DNA of 64,000 nucleotides from an uncultured bacterium (lineage in GTDB: Bacteria > Verrucomicrobiota > Lentisphaeria > Victivallales > UBA1829). Made by a program: the position numbers and the translations under genes. The stretch spans positions 62,001 through 126,000 of the forward strand of contig CACZEK010000002.1 in assembly GCA_902780135.1 (NCBI GenBank), written 5' to 3'. A model generated the notes under the pieces. That model did no database searches, was not told where the DNA came from, and saw only the letters and a list, made by a program, of their open reading frames with translations. This document shows, piece after piece, positions 44,561 to 55,925 of this stretch (within the stretch, counting starts at the first letter, position 1; each line of letters starts with the position of its first letter).

Positions 44561-44592
44561 CTTTGTCCCGATTTGAGGCGAAACGAGGTGGA

Positions 44593-45408
44593 TTATTTCT
44601 TTGCGGCCTTTTCCTCTTCCGCCCAGCGGTCGAAACACCCCTGGATGAAGTCGATCGTCTTCTGGTGCGTTTCGTGGCTGTTCTGTCCGACCTCCATGGC
44701 GGGTCCGAACTCGAACCGCACGGCGCGCTCCGGGTGGAGCGGGCCCATGTCGCGGAGGTATTTCCCGGTGGAGAGGAAGTCGGTCTTCAGCGCCATGGGC
44801 AGGACGGGGACGCCCGCGGATTTTGCGAGCTTGACGCCGATGGTGTTGAACTGCGAGGGGTCGAACGTCTCCGTGCGCGTGGACTGGGGGAAGACGATCA
44901 TGGAGCGTCCGCCTTCGAGGAGCTTCTTTCCCTCGGTGAGGACGGTGCGGAGGTCTTCGCGGGCGTTGGTGCGGCTGACCGGGATCGCGCCGAACGACAG
45001 CAGGATGTGGCGGAAGAACGGCACGTCGAGCAGGGATTTCTTCACGACGAAGGAGAAGTCGATGTGTTCGCGGATGATCGCGTGGAGCACGGCGGTCTCC
45101 AGCAGGCTCATGTGGTTCCCCACGATCACGACGGGCTTGCCGCCGAGGTCGCGCAGGTGGTTGAGCCCGCGGATGTGGATGCGCCCGCCGCAGCGTTCGA
45201 TCAGGCGGATGTTGCGGGAGGAATACATGATCTGTCCATCCTTGTCGAGCTTGCCGTGCGCGGCGGTGTTGCCGCACTGGATGAACGTCATGAAGTTGCT
45301 CTGATAGAAATACCAGCGGCTGTGAAGCCAGAGGTGGAACGCGAGGGAACAGCGGCTGGACTCCGGCGTATCGTAACTGTCCATGCCGGCGAAGAGATAT
45401 TGAGACAT
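44593..45408 (-). CDS. PlsC-like 1-acyl-glycerol-3-phosphate acyltransferase
   Basis: 271 residues. The catalytic block VVIVGNHMSLLETAVL carries His-x4-Glu where the classic motif is His-x4-Asp; block III reads IVFPQSTRTE (usually FPEGTRS), and block IV PVLPMAL. Such NHMS-LET variants exist in a recognised lysophospholipid acyltransferase subgroup. It probably esterifies lysophosphatidate or a related lipid at the inner membrane, though no strong transmembrane helix is seen. Start MSQYLFAG chosen by the family-like length; the ORF extends upstream by 19 unlikely codons. Has its own promoter. Confidence 0.85.
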   Translation of the reverse strand: MSQYLFAGMDSYDTPESSRCSLAFHLWLHSRWYFYQSNFMTFIQCGNTAAHGKLDKDGQIMYSSRNIRLIERCGGRIHIRGLNHLRDLGGKPVVIVGNHMSLLETAVLHAIIREHIDFSFVVKKSLLDVPFFRHILLSFGAIPVSRTNAREDLRTVLTEGKKLLEGGRSMIVFPQSTRTETFDPSQFNTIGVKLAKSAGVPVLPMALKTDFLSTGKYLRDMGPLHPERAVRFEFGPAMEVGQNSHETHQKTIDFIQGCFDRWAEEEKAAKK

Positions 45409-45845
45409 TTCGGAACCGTGTGAATGGTGGAAGTGGGGACCCGCGGCGTCCGCCGGAGGGCACATCCGGAAAAGACGCCGAAACTACTTCAATAATTTAC
45501 ATCATAAACGGGCGTTCTTCAAGCGGAAAAAGGCATCCGGGCGCGTCTTTTCCGGTATTTTTTCCGGACGGCGTTTTTTTTTACGTTTTTTTGCCGTTTT
45601 GCGCGGTTTCGCGTTTGCATGCCGGGCAAAACGTGATACATTGTATACTCTTGTTTCATCAATCGGTTGATTGCACTTTCCCGCTTTGATCCCGCGACAC
45701 GTCCTCCGTAATCAACTGCCGACCCGAATCCGTCCGGAGCCGCGCTCGACCGGCCCCGGCTGTCTGTCAGTCACGCCGCGCCGCATCCGCAAAACAAAAC
45801 ACGGCGGCACGGCACAACAAGTTCAACAAGAAGGACACGGCAAGC
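45409..45845. other. Intergenic region with two divergent promoters and a long leader
   Basis: No gene is seen. Minus strand: TTGAAG (45516-45521), 17 bases, TAAATT (45493-45498) for the acyltransferase. Plus strand: TTGCAT (45615-45620), 16 bases, TACATT (45637-45642), with TATACT at 45644. The palindrome TCAATCGGTTGA (45659-45670) follows immediately, then about 175 bases of leader before the decarboxylase. Confidence 0.5.
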
Positions 45846-47012
45846 ATGCTGAAGGATGTGTACGATTACTACAGCCACGACGACTGGGCATTGATGAAAG
45901 CGGAAATGGACCGCCGGGAGACCCCGTTCCTGGTCGTCAACCTGAACATCATCCGCCGCAATTACGAGGCGCTCCGCAGCCTGTATCCGTTCGCGCATAT
46001 CTATTACGCGGTGAAGGCGAATCCCGCGCCGGAGGTCCTGACCGTCCTGCGCGACATGGGCGCGTGCTTCGACATCGCGTCCGTGTACGAGCTCGACCAG
46101 ATCCTCTCGCTCGGCGTGTCGCCCGACCGCATCAGCTACGGCAACACCATCAAGAAGGCGCGCGACATCGCCTACGCCTACGGCAAGGGCGTCCGCCTCT
46201 TCACGACCGACAGCGAGGCGGACATCCGCAACCTCGCGCAGTACGCGCCCGGGTCGCGCGTCGCCTGCCGCATCCTGACCGAAGGCGGCGAGACGGCGGA
46301 ATGGCCGCTCTCCCGCAAGTTCGGATGCCATCCCGACCTCGCGATCGACCTGATCATGCTCGCGAAGGAGCTGGGCCTGAACCCCTGCGGCGTGTCGTTC
46401 CACGTCGGCTCCCAGCAGCGCGACATCGGCGCGTGGGACTCCGCGATCTCGAAGGTCCGCTATATCTTCGACTACCTCGCGGGGCAGGGCGTCAAGCTCA
46501 ATCTCGTGAACATGGGCGGCGGGTTCCCCGTCAAGTACATCTCGAAGACCAGCAGCCCGCGCGTCTACGCCGAGGAGATCACGCGCTACCTGAAGGAAGA
46601 CTTCCCCGACGGACTCCCGGAAGTCATCCTGGAGCCGGGCCGTTCGCTCGTCGCCGAGTCCGGCGTCCTCGTGACCGAGGTCGTGCTCGTCTCCAAGAAG
46701 TCCAACGTCGGCGTCGACAAGTGGGTCTACCTCGACACCGGACTCTTCAACGGCCTCATCGAGACCATCGGCGAGAGCATCAAATACCCGCTCTACAGCG
46801 ACGCCGAGGGCAAGCCGTCCGACAACTTCGTGATCGCCGGGCCCACGTGCGACAGCCAGGACATCATGTACGAGAAGTTCCGCAACGCGCTCCCGGACGG
46901 CATCAAGCCGGGCGACCGCATCTACTGGCTTACGACCGGAGCGTACACGGCGAGCTACTGCTCCGTCTGCTTCAACGGCTTCCCGCCGCTGAAGACCTAT
47001 TTCGTGAAGTAA
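45846..47012 (+). CDS. Ornithine/lysine-type decarboxylase (fold III PLP enzyme)
   Basis: 388 residues. PLP Lys57 in YYAVKANPAP, the HVGS motif in VSFHVGSQQ, NMGGGFPVKY, phosphate-binding EPGRSLVAES, and GPTCDSQDIMY with the CD-x2-D substrate carboxylate/amine signature of eukaryotic-type ornithine decarboxylase. Diaminopimelate decarboxylase would have CExxD there and is therefore less likely. The product would be putrescine (or cadaverine) for polyamine synthesis in the cytoplasm. A long leader with the palindrome TCAATCGGTTGA suggests regulation. Followed after 18 bases by a DUF3795 gene. Confidence 0.87.
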   Translation: MLKDVYDYYSHDDWALMKAEMDRRETPFLVVNLNIIRRNYEALRSLYPFAHIYYAVKANPAPEVLTVLRDMGACFDIASVYELDQILSLGVSPDRISYGNTIKKARDIAYAYGKGVRLFTTDSEADIRNLAQYAPGSRVACRILTEGGETAEWPLSRKFGCHPDLAIDLIMLAKELGLNPCGVSFHVGSQQRDIGAWDSAISKVRYIFDYLAGQGVKLNLVNMGGGFPVKYISKTSSPRVYAEEITRYLKEDFPDGLPEVILEPGRSLVAESGVLVTEVVLVSKKSNVGVDKWVYLDTGLFNGLIETIGESIKYPLYSDAEGKPSDNFVIAGPTCDSQDIMYEKFRNALPDGIKPGDRIYWLTTGAYTASYCSVCFNGFPPLKTYFVK

Positions 47013-47030
47013 GACGGAAGGGAACGCGCC

Positions 47031-47363
47031 ATGAAGACCATGATCGCATACTGCGGCCTGGACTGCGAACAATGCGACGCGTATCTTGCCACGGTCCGTG
47101 ACGACCGGGCGCTGCGCGAGAAAACCGCGAAACTGTGGTCCGAGCTGAACCACGTCGAGATTCTGCCGGAACACATCAACTGCGAAGGCTGCCGTGCGGA
47201 CGGAAAGAAGACCGTGTACTGCGACCGTCTCTGTGAGATCCGGCAGTGCGCGCTGAAAAAGGGCGTGGAGACCTGCGGCGGCTGCCCGGAAATGGATTCC
47301 TGCGGGAAACTGTCGATGGTGACCTCGAACAATCCCGAGGCGCGCAGAAATCTGAAAGGATAG
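47031..47363 (+). CDS. Cys-rich DUF3795 protein
   Basis: 110 residues with eleven cysteines in motif pairs: MIAYCGLDCEQCDAY, NCEGCRADG, CDRLCEIRQC and TCGGCPEMDSCGKL. This is the DUF3795 pattern, a small presumed zinc- or Fe-S-binding protein of unknown function in anaerobes. Lies 18 bases after the decarboxylase and shares its terminator, so the two are probably one operon; a functional link is not established. Confidence 0.85.
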   Translation: MKTMIAYCGLDCEQCDAYLATVRDDRALREKTAKLWSELNHVEILPEHINCEGCRADGKKTVYCDRLCEIRQCALKKGVETCGGCPEMDSCGKLSMVTSNNPEARRNLKG

Positions 47364-47398
47364 TCCGCCGCTTTCCCGGAAACGCTTTTTTGTCCGTT

Positions 47399-47430
47399 CA
47401 TCCGGCATCGCCGCCGGATGTTCTTTTTTT
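47399..47430 (+). terminator. Terminator of the decarboxylase-DUF3795 operon
   Basis: CATCCGGC (47399-47406) pairs with GCCGGATG (47413-47420), then TTCTTTTTTTT. Confidence 0.88.
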
Positions 47431-47451
47431 TATGCCGCGGGCGGGGAGGAT

Positions 47452-48295
47452 TCAGAAACCGTTGTCCCGAATGGCGCGGAGCGTGACGGCGACGTTGTGG
47501 ACACGCAGCGCCTCGACTCCGGCGCGGCAGAGTTCGAGCTGAAGCCGCGCCGTGGCGTCGTCGCGGTCGGCGGGGCGGGGGATGCCGTACATGCGCCCGA
47601 TGAATCCTTTGCGCGAGATGCCGTAGAAGAGGGGGAATCCGAGTTTTCTGAACTCGGCGGCGCGGCGGATGAGCGCCATGTTCTGTTCGTCGGTCTTGGA
47701 GAATCCGACGCCCGGGTCGAGCATGATGCGGGCGGGGTCGACGCCCGCGCGGACGGCTTTTTTTACGGCATCCAGCAGGAACGCCGAGACGTCCGCGATC
47801 AGGTCGCCGTAGACGAGGTTGTCCGGGTCCTGCATGGTGTCCGGCGTGCCGCGCATGTGCATGATGATGAGCGCGGCATGATGCGCCGCGACGGCGTCCG
47901 CCATGCGCGGATCGTATTGCAGCCCGCTGACGTCGTTGACGCAGTCCGCGCCCGCATCCAGCGCGGCGTCGGCGACGTCCGCCTTGCGCGTGTCGACGCT
48001 GAGGAAAAGGTCCGGGAAACGCGCGCGGATGAGCTTCAGTGCGGGGAGCAGGCGTCGTATTTCCTCGTCAGCGGGGACCGCGCCCGAGCCGGGCCGCGTG
48101 GACTCCGCCCCCAGGTCGAGCGCGTCCGCGCCGTCTGCGACCAGCTGTGCCGCGAATTCCGCCGAGGATTCCGGCGAGGCAGTGTGCGCGCCGCCGTCGC
48201 TGAAGGAATCCGGCGTGAGGTTCAGGATGCCGAAAAGACGCGGCCGGGCGAGAGTGCCCGACCGCGCGATGTTTTTGACGGATTCGAAGAAACGG

Positions 48296-48309
<14 letters not shown>
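47452..48309 (-). CDS. folP: Dihydropteroate synthase
   Basis: 285 residues. GILNLTPDSFSDGG, DLGAESTRPGSG, MHMRGTPDTMQ, LDPGVGFSKT, GISRKGFIG and ALRVHNV are the pterin- and sulphonamide-binding motifs of FolP; the last has Asn where most have Asp (RVHDV). It condenses pterin diphosphate with p-aminobenzoate in folate synthesis. Its start overlaps the end of gyrA by 14 bases, so it is probably translated from the gyrA message. Confidence 0.94.
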
Positions 48310-51175
<2,866 letters not shown>

Positions 51176-51228
51176 GCTGGAAGCCTTTCGGAAAGAAGGT
51201 GTGGTTTGTGTTGTTTTTTTATAATATT

Positions 51229-51257
51229 AATATAACACGGGAAAGCGCTTTTTTCAA
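51229..51257 (-). promoter_or_regulatory. Promoter for gyrA
   Basis: Minus strand: TTGAAA (51252-51257), 17-base spacer, TATATT (51229-51234). Further upstream (51260-51420) is AT-rich DNA with a GC hairpin near 51370-51395 and no gene. Confidence 0.6.
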
Positions 51258-51428
51258 GCGCGCGCGTACGCGTGTGCGAGGAAAAATGACAAAAAAACGC
51301 GAAAAATCGACGGAAACGGCATTTGCAGGCGATTTGACGCTATGTTTGATTTAAAATAATTTTCAAAAGAAGCGGGACGCGGTGTCGCGCTTCCGTCGAT
51401 TTTTTTGCAAAAATGAAGCGTTCCGCGC

Positions 51429-51457
51429 TTGATTTTTCCGCCTTCCGGCAGTATGTT
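51429..51457 (+). promoter_or_regulatory. Promoter for tRNA-Gly(CCC)
   Basis: TTGATT (51429-51434), 17-base spacer, TATGTT (51452-51457), 18 bases before the tRNA. Confidence 0.55.
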
Positions 51458-51474
51458 ATATCACACGCTTTTTT

Positions 51475-51548
51475 GCGGGCGTAGCAAAATGGTTATGCTC
51501 CAGCTTCCCAAGCTGGTCACGCCGGTTCGATTCCGGTCGCCCGCTCCA
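51475..51548 (+). tRNA. tRNA-Gly (CCC anticodon)
   Basis: 74 bases with encoded CCA. Acceptor GCGGGCG/CGCCCGC identical to the Gly-GCC tRNA in this window, discriminator U. Anticodon arm CCAGC-TTCCCAA-GCTGG gives CCC. T arm CCGGTTCGATTCCGG. Confidence 0.96.
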
Positions 51549-51687
51549 TTTTTTTGCCCCGGTTTCCGGCTCCCCGTTTCCCAAACAAAAACGCCCGCGG
51601 GACGAATGTGTCCGTGCGGGCGGTGAAAACGGAGGAAGCAGCCGGGAAGCGCTGCCGCGCTCCTGTTCGGCGCAGAGAGGGCAAACG

Positions 51688-52248
51688 TCATTCCCCGTCG
51701 TCGAAATCGCTCTCCCAGTCAATGCCGCGTTTGCTCAGGAAGAACGATGCGTCCAGCGGGCATGTCAGGCGTTTCTGGTTCTGTTTCTTGCCGTCGATAT
51801 AGGTGCAGGCGGGGTATTCGACCTTGTCCCACTTTTCCTTGCGCGCGAGCGCGATCCCGCCCAGCTGGAACGCGCCTTCCGCATAGCCTTCCTTGTGGTA
51901 GATGCGGTACTCCATCTCCTCAGGCGAATGGAAGTACAGAAAGATGTCGTCCTCTCCCTCGAGGATGTATTCGCCTTCCGGGATGTTGACCGTTTTCTTC
52001 TCCAGCGGGTTTTCCCCGAGTTCAAAGAGCATGTCCTTGTTGACCGTGAAACGGCGCGGCATGCGCGGCAGACGCACCCCGGAACGCGGGATCGTGCCTG
52101 CTGAATCGACCGGAGAACACGCCGCGAAAAGCGCGCAGGACGCGGCTGCGAGGGCGAGGACAAACGCGAACCTCCGGACGCGGGAGACGGGGAGCCTTCC
52201 GCGGATTCCAAAGCGTTTTTGAGAGAAAAGATTTGATTCTTTCATCAT
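51688..52248 (-). CDS. Lipoprotein of unknown function
   Basis: 186 residues. An N-terminal extension of about 24 residues precedes a signal segment (FAFVLALAAASCALFAAC) with lipobox LFAAC. The mature part has a basic Pro-rich start (RSGVRLPRMPRRF) and a beta-rich domain (IPEGEYILEGEDDIFLYF, EYRIYHKEGYAEGAF). No family recognised. It starts 37 bases after the GH51 stop and may be cotranscribed. Expected to sit in a membrane facing the periplasm. Confidence 0.7.
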   Translation of the reverse strand: MMKESNLFSQKRFGIRGRLPVSRVRRFAFVLALAAASCALFAACSPVDSAGTIPRSGVRLPRMPRRFTVNKDMLFELGENPLEKKTVNIPEGEYILEGEDDIFLYFHSPEEMEYRIYHKEGYAEGAFQLGGIALARKEKWDKVEYPACTYIDGKKQNQKRLTCPLDASFFLSKRGIDWESDFDDGE

Positions 52249-52285
52249 GCCTGTGCCGGGGTTCGCGTGTTACGATTTGTTATGG

Positions 52286-53812
52286 TTACTTGGAAGCCTT
52301 CTTCGCGGCCTTCTTCACTGGAGCCTTTTTCGCCGGGGCTTTCTTTGCGGCGGCGGGCTTGAGCGTGATGGTGGCGACGGAGCAGGGCGGGAGTTCGAAG
52401 AGGACCTTGCCGTTTTTGACGGCGAGGTCGAGCTTGCGGATCTTGACCGCGTTCGGCTTTTTGAAGGTGTTGAGCGCGTGGATGTCGCCGTTGCCGAGGA
52501 TCTCGCCGGAGACGCTTGCGGCGTCGAAGCCCCAGACGTCCAGTTCGACCGGGAGCGCCTTGTCCGCGTGGATGTTGGCGGCGCTGACGTGCAGGACGCC
52601 GTCCTTGACGGAGGCGGTGTGCGTGATCGCGTCGAGCTTGCAGCCGTCGATGGGCGCGGCCTGGGCGAAGGATTCGACGCGGTCGGCGTCCTGGTGGACC
52701 TTGTAGAGGTCGAAGACGTGGCAGGTCGGGGTGACGAGCATCTTCTCGCCTTCGGTCAGGATCATCGCCTGGAGCACGTTCACGAGCTGGGCGATGTTCG
52801 CCATGCGGACGCGGCGGTTGTTGCGGTGGAAGATGTTCAGGGAGATCGCGGCGACCATGGCGTCGCGCATGGTGTTCTGCTGGTGGAGGAATCCGGGGTT
52901 GGTGCCTTCCTCGACGTCGAACCAGGTGCCCCACTCGTCGACGAAGAGACCGACGCGCGCCTCGGGATCGTACTTGTCCATGATGACGGACTGCGCTTTG
53001 ATGATCTTTTCGATGTTGTCGGCTTTTTCGAGCGTGGTGTAGTATTCCGGCACGTCGAACTTGGTCGCGGAGCCCTTGTGTTCCCACACGCCGGGCACGG
53101 TGTAATAATGCAGGGTGACGGCGTCGAGCCACTGGCCCGCGCTCTGCATCAGGACCTCGGTCCAGTTCAGGTCGCCGCCGTTGGCGCCCGCCGCGATGCG
53201 GACGAGCTTGGTGTCGCCGTAGTCGCGGGCGTAGGTGGTGTAGCGGCGGAACTGGTCGGCGTAGTATTCCGGGCGCATGTGGCCGTCGCCCCAGGGTTCG
53301 TTGCCGAAGCCCCAGAACCTGACGTTCCACGGCTCCTTGCGGCCGTTCTTTTTGCGGAGCTCGGTCATCGGACCCTGCACCTTGGCGTTCAGGTACTCGA
53401 TCCACTGGGACATCTCCTGCACGGTGCCGCTGCTGACGTTGCCGTTGATGTACGGCTCAGCGCCGATGAGCTCGCAGAAACGGAGGAATTCGTGCGTGCC
53501 GAAGGAGTTGTCTTCCGCGACGCCGCCCCAGGTGTCGTTCACGATGTACGGGCGCTTGGAACGCGGCCCGATGCCGTCGCGCCAGTGGTAGCAGTCGGCG
53601 AAGCAGCCGCCGGGCCAGCGGAGGTTCGGGATCCGGATCCGGCGGAGGACGTCGATCACGTCCTTGCGCATGCCGTCGATGTTCGGGATCTTCGATTTTT
53701 CCCCGACGTACAGGCCGTCGTAAATGCAGTGTCCGAGGTGTTCGGAGAACTGTCCGTAGACATGGCGGCTGATCCGCCCCTGGAGATTGCTTGCGTCGAC
53801 AATGAGTTTCAC
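52286..53812 (-). CDS. GH51 alpha-L-arabinofuranosidase with Lys/Ala tail
   Basis: 508 residues. Acid/base Glu in RFWGFGNEPWGDG (near 172), nucleophile Glu in LFVDEWGTWF (near 294), and NLRWPGGCFADCYHWRDGIGP near 65 are the GH51 signatures. It releases L-arabinofuranose from arabinan or arabinoxylan fragments; no signal peptide, so cytoplasmic. The start codon is GTG after AAAGGAAA. The C-terminal 22 residues (AAAKKAPAKKAPVKKAAKK and SK) form a Lys/Ala/Pro tail unlike normal GH51 enzymes and like that of the XRE protein at 26925. A codirectional lipoprotein gene follows. Confidence 0.92.
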   Translation of the reverse strand: MKLIVDASNLQGRISRHVYGQFSEHLGHCIYDGLYVGEKSKIPNIDGMRKDVIDVLRRIRIPNLRWPGGCFADCYHWRDGIGPRSKRPYIVNDTWGGVAEDNSFGTHEFLRFCELIGAEPYINGNVSSGTVQEMSQWIEYLNAKVQGPMTELRKKNGRKEPWNVRFWGFGNEPWGDGHMRPEYYADQFRRYTTYARDYGDTKLVRIAAGANGGDLNWTEVLMQSAGQWLDAVTLHYYTVPGVWEHKGSATKFDVPEYYTTLEKADNIEKIIKAQSVIMDKYDPEARVGLFVDEWGTWFDVEEGTNPGFLHQQNTMRDAMVAAISLNIFHRNNRRVRMANIAQLVNVLQAMILTEGEKMLVTPTCHVFDLYKVHQDADRVESFAQAAPIDGCKLDAITHTASVKDGVLHVSAANIHADKALPVELDVWGFDAASVSGEILGNGDIHALNTFKKPNAVKIRKLDLAVKNGKVLFELPPCSVATITLKPAAAKKAPAKKAPVKKAAKKASK

Positions 53813-53870
53813 GTTGGTTTCCTTTCGGTTCGCGTGTGTTGAAATACAGTGGTTTCAGTCAAAACAAAAT

Positions 53871-53898
53871 AACATACATCCATCCGCGGAAAAATCAA
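53871..53898 (-). promoter_or_regulatory. Promoter for GH51
   Basis: Minus strand: TTGATT (53893-53898), 16-base spacer, TATGTT (53871-53876). Confidence 0.5.
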
Positions 53899-53931
53899 CC
53901 GGAAATCAGGCGAAAAACAACGGAACGGCAT

Positions 53932-53994
53932 AAAAAAATCCTGCCCGGATTCCTTTTGCCCGGCGTGAGCCGGAGGAACTTGGACCCGGACAGG
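53932..53994 (-). terminator. Terminator of the glyS-lipoprotein operon
   Basis: On the minus strand CCTGTCCGG (53986-53994) pairs with CCGGGCAGG (53940-53948; one G-U) around an inner CCGGC/GCCGG hairpin, then ATTTTTTTA. Confidence 0.65.
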
Positions 53995-54020
53995 TTTCCC
54001 GAATGGAGATGCGGCGGTGA

Positions 54021-55100
54021 TCAGGCTTCTTCGAGGGGGGCTTCCTCTTCGGAGATTCCCTCGTCCTCCGCTTCGGAGCCGCTGCCGGACGCGTCGGATT
54101 CGGCGGCTTCGTCTTCTCCGCTTTCCTCCGCTTCGGCGGCTTCCGCTTCCTGCGCGGCTTCCGCTTCCTGCGCGGCGCGGTCGCTCTTCAGGATGACCTT
54201 GGCGTCGTCGCGGAAGAAGACGGCGTTGTCGCCGAGACGGCGGATGACGCGCGGGAGCACGATGCCGTCCTGTTCGCGCCAGTCCATGATGTAGGAGATC
54301 TTGGAATCGTCGTCGAGGATGATGTCGACGCGGGAGATGGTCTTTTCCTCGTTGCTGACGTAGAGCGCCATGGCGACGGCCGGGGCGCAGACGCTTTTCA
54401 GTCTGACGTCGTAGCACTTGCACCAGCGGTTGTCGATGCGGAACTCGATGGGCTCGGTGGTGGTCTTCGGCTTGAGCTCGGGCTTGTTCTTGTCGATCTT
54501 GTTGCCCTTCTCGTCCAGGTTCGCCTCGTTTTCGAGGTCGGCGATCGCGGGGTTCTCGCCCTGTTCGAGCTTCTCGTAGCTGCGGAGTTCGACGGTCTCC
54601 GCGATGCGGTTGAAATTGGTGGCGAACGCGTACATGATATGGACGTCGTAGGGGATCGCCGGGGGAACGCCGTTCGTGAACGTCTCGAAGGTGTATGTCT
54701 CGGTCTGACCTGCGATCGTGCGGGTGAACGTGCGGGACTCGCGGTCGACGAGGAGGGTGTAGTCGATGTCCTGCGGGCCGGCGAAATCAATGGAGACCAG
54801 GCTGATCTGCTCGGCGGCTTTGACGAAGGAGAGGTTCATGAAGTCATCCTTGACCTCTTTCGAGGAGAAGATGGGGAGCTTCGCCTCTTCCTTTTCGTTG
54901 AACTCGTCCAGCCTGCGGTCGATGTGCGCATTGATCTGGTTGAAGTAGTCGTTGTCGACTTCGTCTTCGACTTTGGGCTTGGCGTCGGACTTTTTGGGAG
55001 TGCCGTAAAACTCCCGCACTTCATCATCGAGCGACTTGCAGGAGACGGTCGTAAGACCGGCTGCGATTCCGGTCAGGAGGAGGATGGTCTGAAGTTTCAT
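54021..55100 (-). CDS. Lipoprotein with acidic tail, function unknown
   Basis: 359 residues. Lipobox TVSC (Cys near 21) after a short signal peptide. The mature protein has a charged helical segment (NDYFNQINAHIDRRLDEFNE), then a beta-rich region with LVSIDFAGPQDIDYTLLVD and SRVDIILDDDSKISYIMDW, the latter resembling LolA-like sheets that sense or carry lipid. The last 50 residues are Glu/Ala/Ser (AEAAEAEESGEDEAAESD). The gene follows another lipoprotein gene after 35 bases. A role in the envelope is likely; more cannot be said. Confidence 0.7.
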   Translation of the reverse strand: MKLQTILLLTGIAAGLTTVSCKSLDDEVREFYGTPKKSDAKPKVEDEVDNDYFNQINAHIDRRLDEFNEKEEAKLPIFSSKEVKDDFMNLSFVKAAEQISLVSIDFAGPQDIDYTLLVDRESRTFTRTIAGQTETYTFETFTNGVPPAIPYDVHIMYAFATNFNRIAETVELRSYEKLEQGENPAIADLENEANLDEKGNKIDKNKPELKPKTTTEPIEFRIDNRWCKCYDVRLKSVCAPAVAMALYVSNEEKTISRVDIILDDDSKISYIMDWREQDGIVLPRVIRRLGDNAVFFRDDAKVILKSDRAAQEAEAAQEAEAAEAEESGEDEAAESDASGSGSEAEDEGISEEEAPLEEA

Positions 55101-55135
55101 AAGGTTATCCTGTTGTTAAAGCTGAAAAGCGTTGA

Positions 55136-55882
55136 TTAGCCGTTGGTTTCGGGGAGCCGGAACAGCTCGTCCGGGAGTTCGGGGTTGATCTTGACGTCGC
55201 GGATGACGCAGGTGACGGGCGCGCCGTTCTCGGTCGAGGTGACGATGCGGGACGGGTAGGTCACGCCGGATTCCGTTTTGTATTCCTGGAATTGAGTGGA
55301 AAACCGTTCGTCGGAATCGCCTGCCATGCGTACGACGAGTCCGGTCCAAAGGTCCGTTTCCGGGTCGGTCGCCGCGATGCAGAACTTGATTTCGGGGAGG
55401 TCCGCAAGCTCCAGCACATAGGCGTGGCAGGTCTTGCCGTCGAATGCGGGAAAATCCACCGTGTCCTTCTTCCTGAGGGCTCCGGCGATCACCTTGCCGG
55501 GATCGAGGACCAGCCCCGCGAAGAAGCGCGCCTTCGCGGCGTCATCGTCTTCTGCGGCCGCCGACTTGCCGTCTTCGGTTTTTACGGCTTTGCCGCCGTT
55601 GATGACGATGGAGACTTTCTTTTCCGCGCCTTTCTCGTCCTTCCAGACGTAATCGCGGCGGACGCGTCCGTCCGTGCCGAGCTTGACCTCGCACGTGAAG
55701 GGCAGGGCGCCGTCCTGCGCGTATTCGGCGGTGTAGGAGACCGTGGTCAGCGGCTCGGCGGAAACGACCAGTTCAGGCGCTTCGGCGTCTTCGATGAACG
55801 GCGTGCTCAGCGAATGGCACGCGGGCAGGACCATGCAGAGGGCGGCGAAGCCCGCGAGCAGGATTTGTTTTGCGCCTTTCAT
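55136..55882 (-). CDS. Lipoprotein, LolA-like layout, function unknown
   Basis: 248 residues from MKGAKQ; lipobox MVLPAC (Cys near 22). A longer start nine codons upstream lacks a better ribosome site. The mature domain alternates strands (TVSYTAEYAQDGALPFTCEV, KKVSIVINGGKAVKTEDG, SGVTYPSRIVTSTENG) and ends NPELPDELFRLPE, the closing motif common in LolA/LolB-like and outer-membrane lipoprotein-sorting folds. It lies between glyS (43 bases) and the other lipoprotein on one strand. Confidence 0.7.
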   Translation of the reverse strand: MKGAKQILLAGFAALCMVLPACHSLSTPFIEDAEAPELVVSAEPLTTVSYTAEYAQDGALPFTCEVKLGTDGRVRRDYVWKDEKGAEKKVSIVINGGKAVKTEDGKSAAAEDDDAAKARFFAGLVLDPGKVIAGALRKKDTVDFPAFDGKTCHAYVLELADLPEIKFCIAATDPETDLWTGLVVRMAGDSDERFSTQFQEYKTESGVTYPSRIVTSTENGAPVTCVIRDVKINPELPDELFRLPETNG

Positions 55883-55925
55883 GGTCCCGTTGTCTCCCGT
55901 TGAGTTCATCCGAGGCGGTTTCGGA

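Noticed and set aside
53940..54000. tRNA-like 3' end
   Set aside because: A few bases resemble a T arm but no anticodon or acceptor arm can be formed; the sequence fits a terminator.
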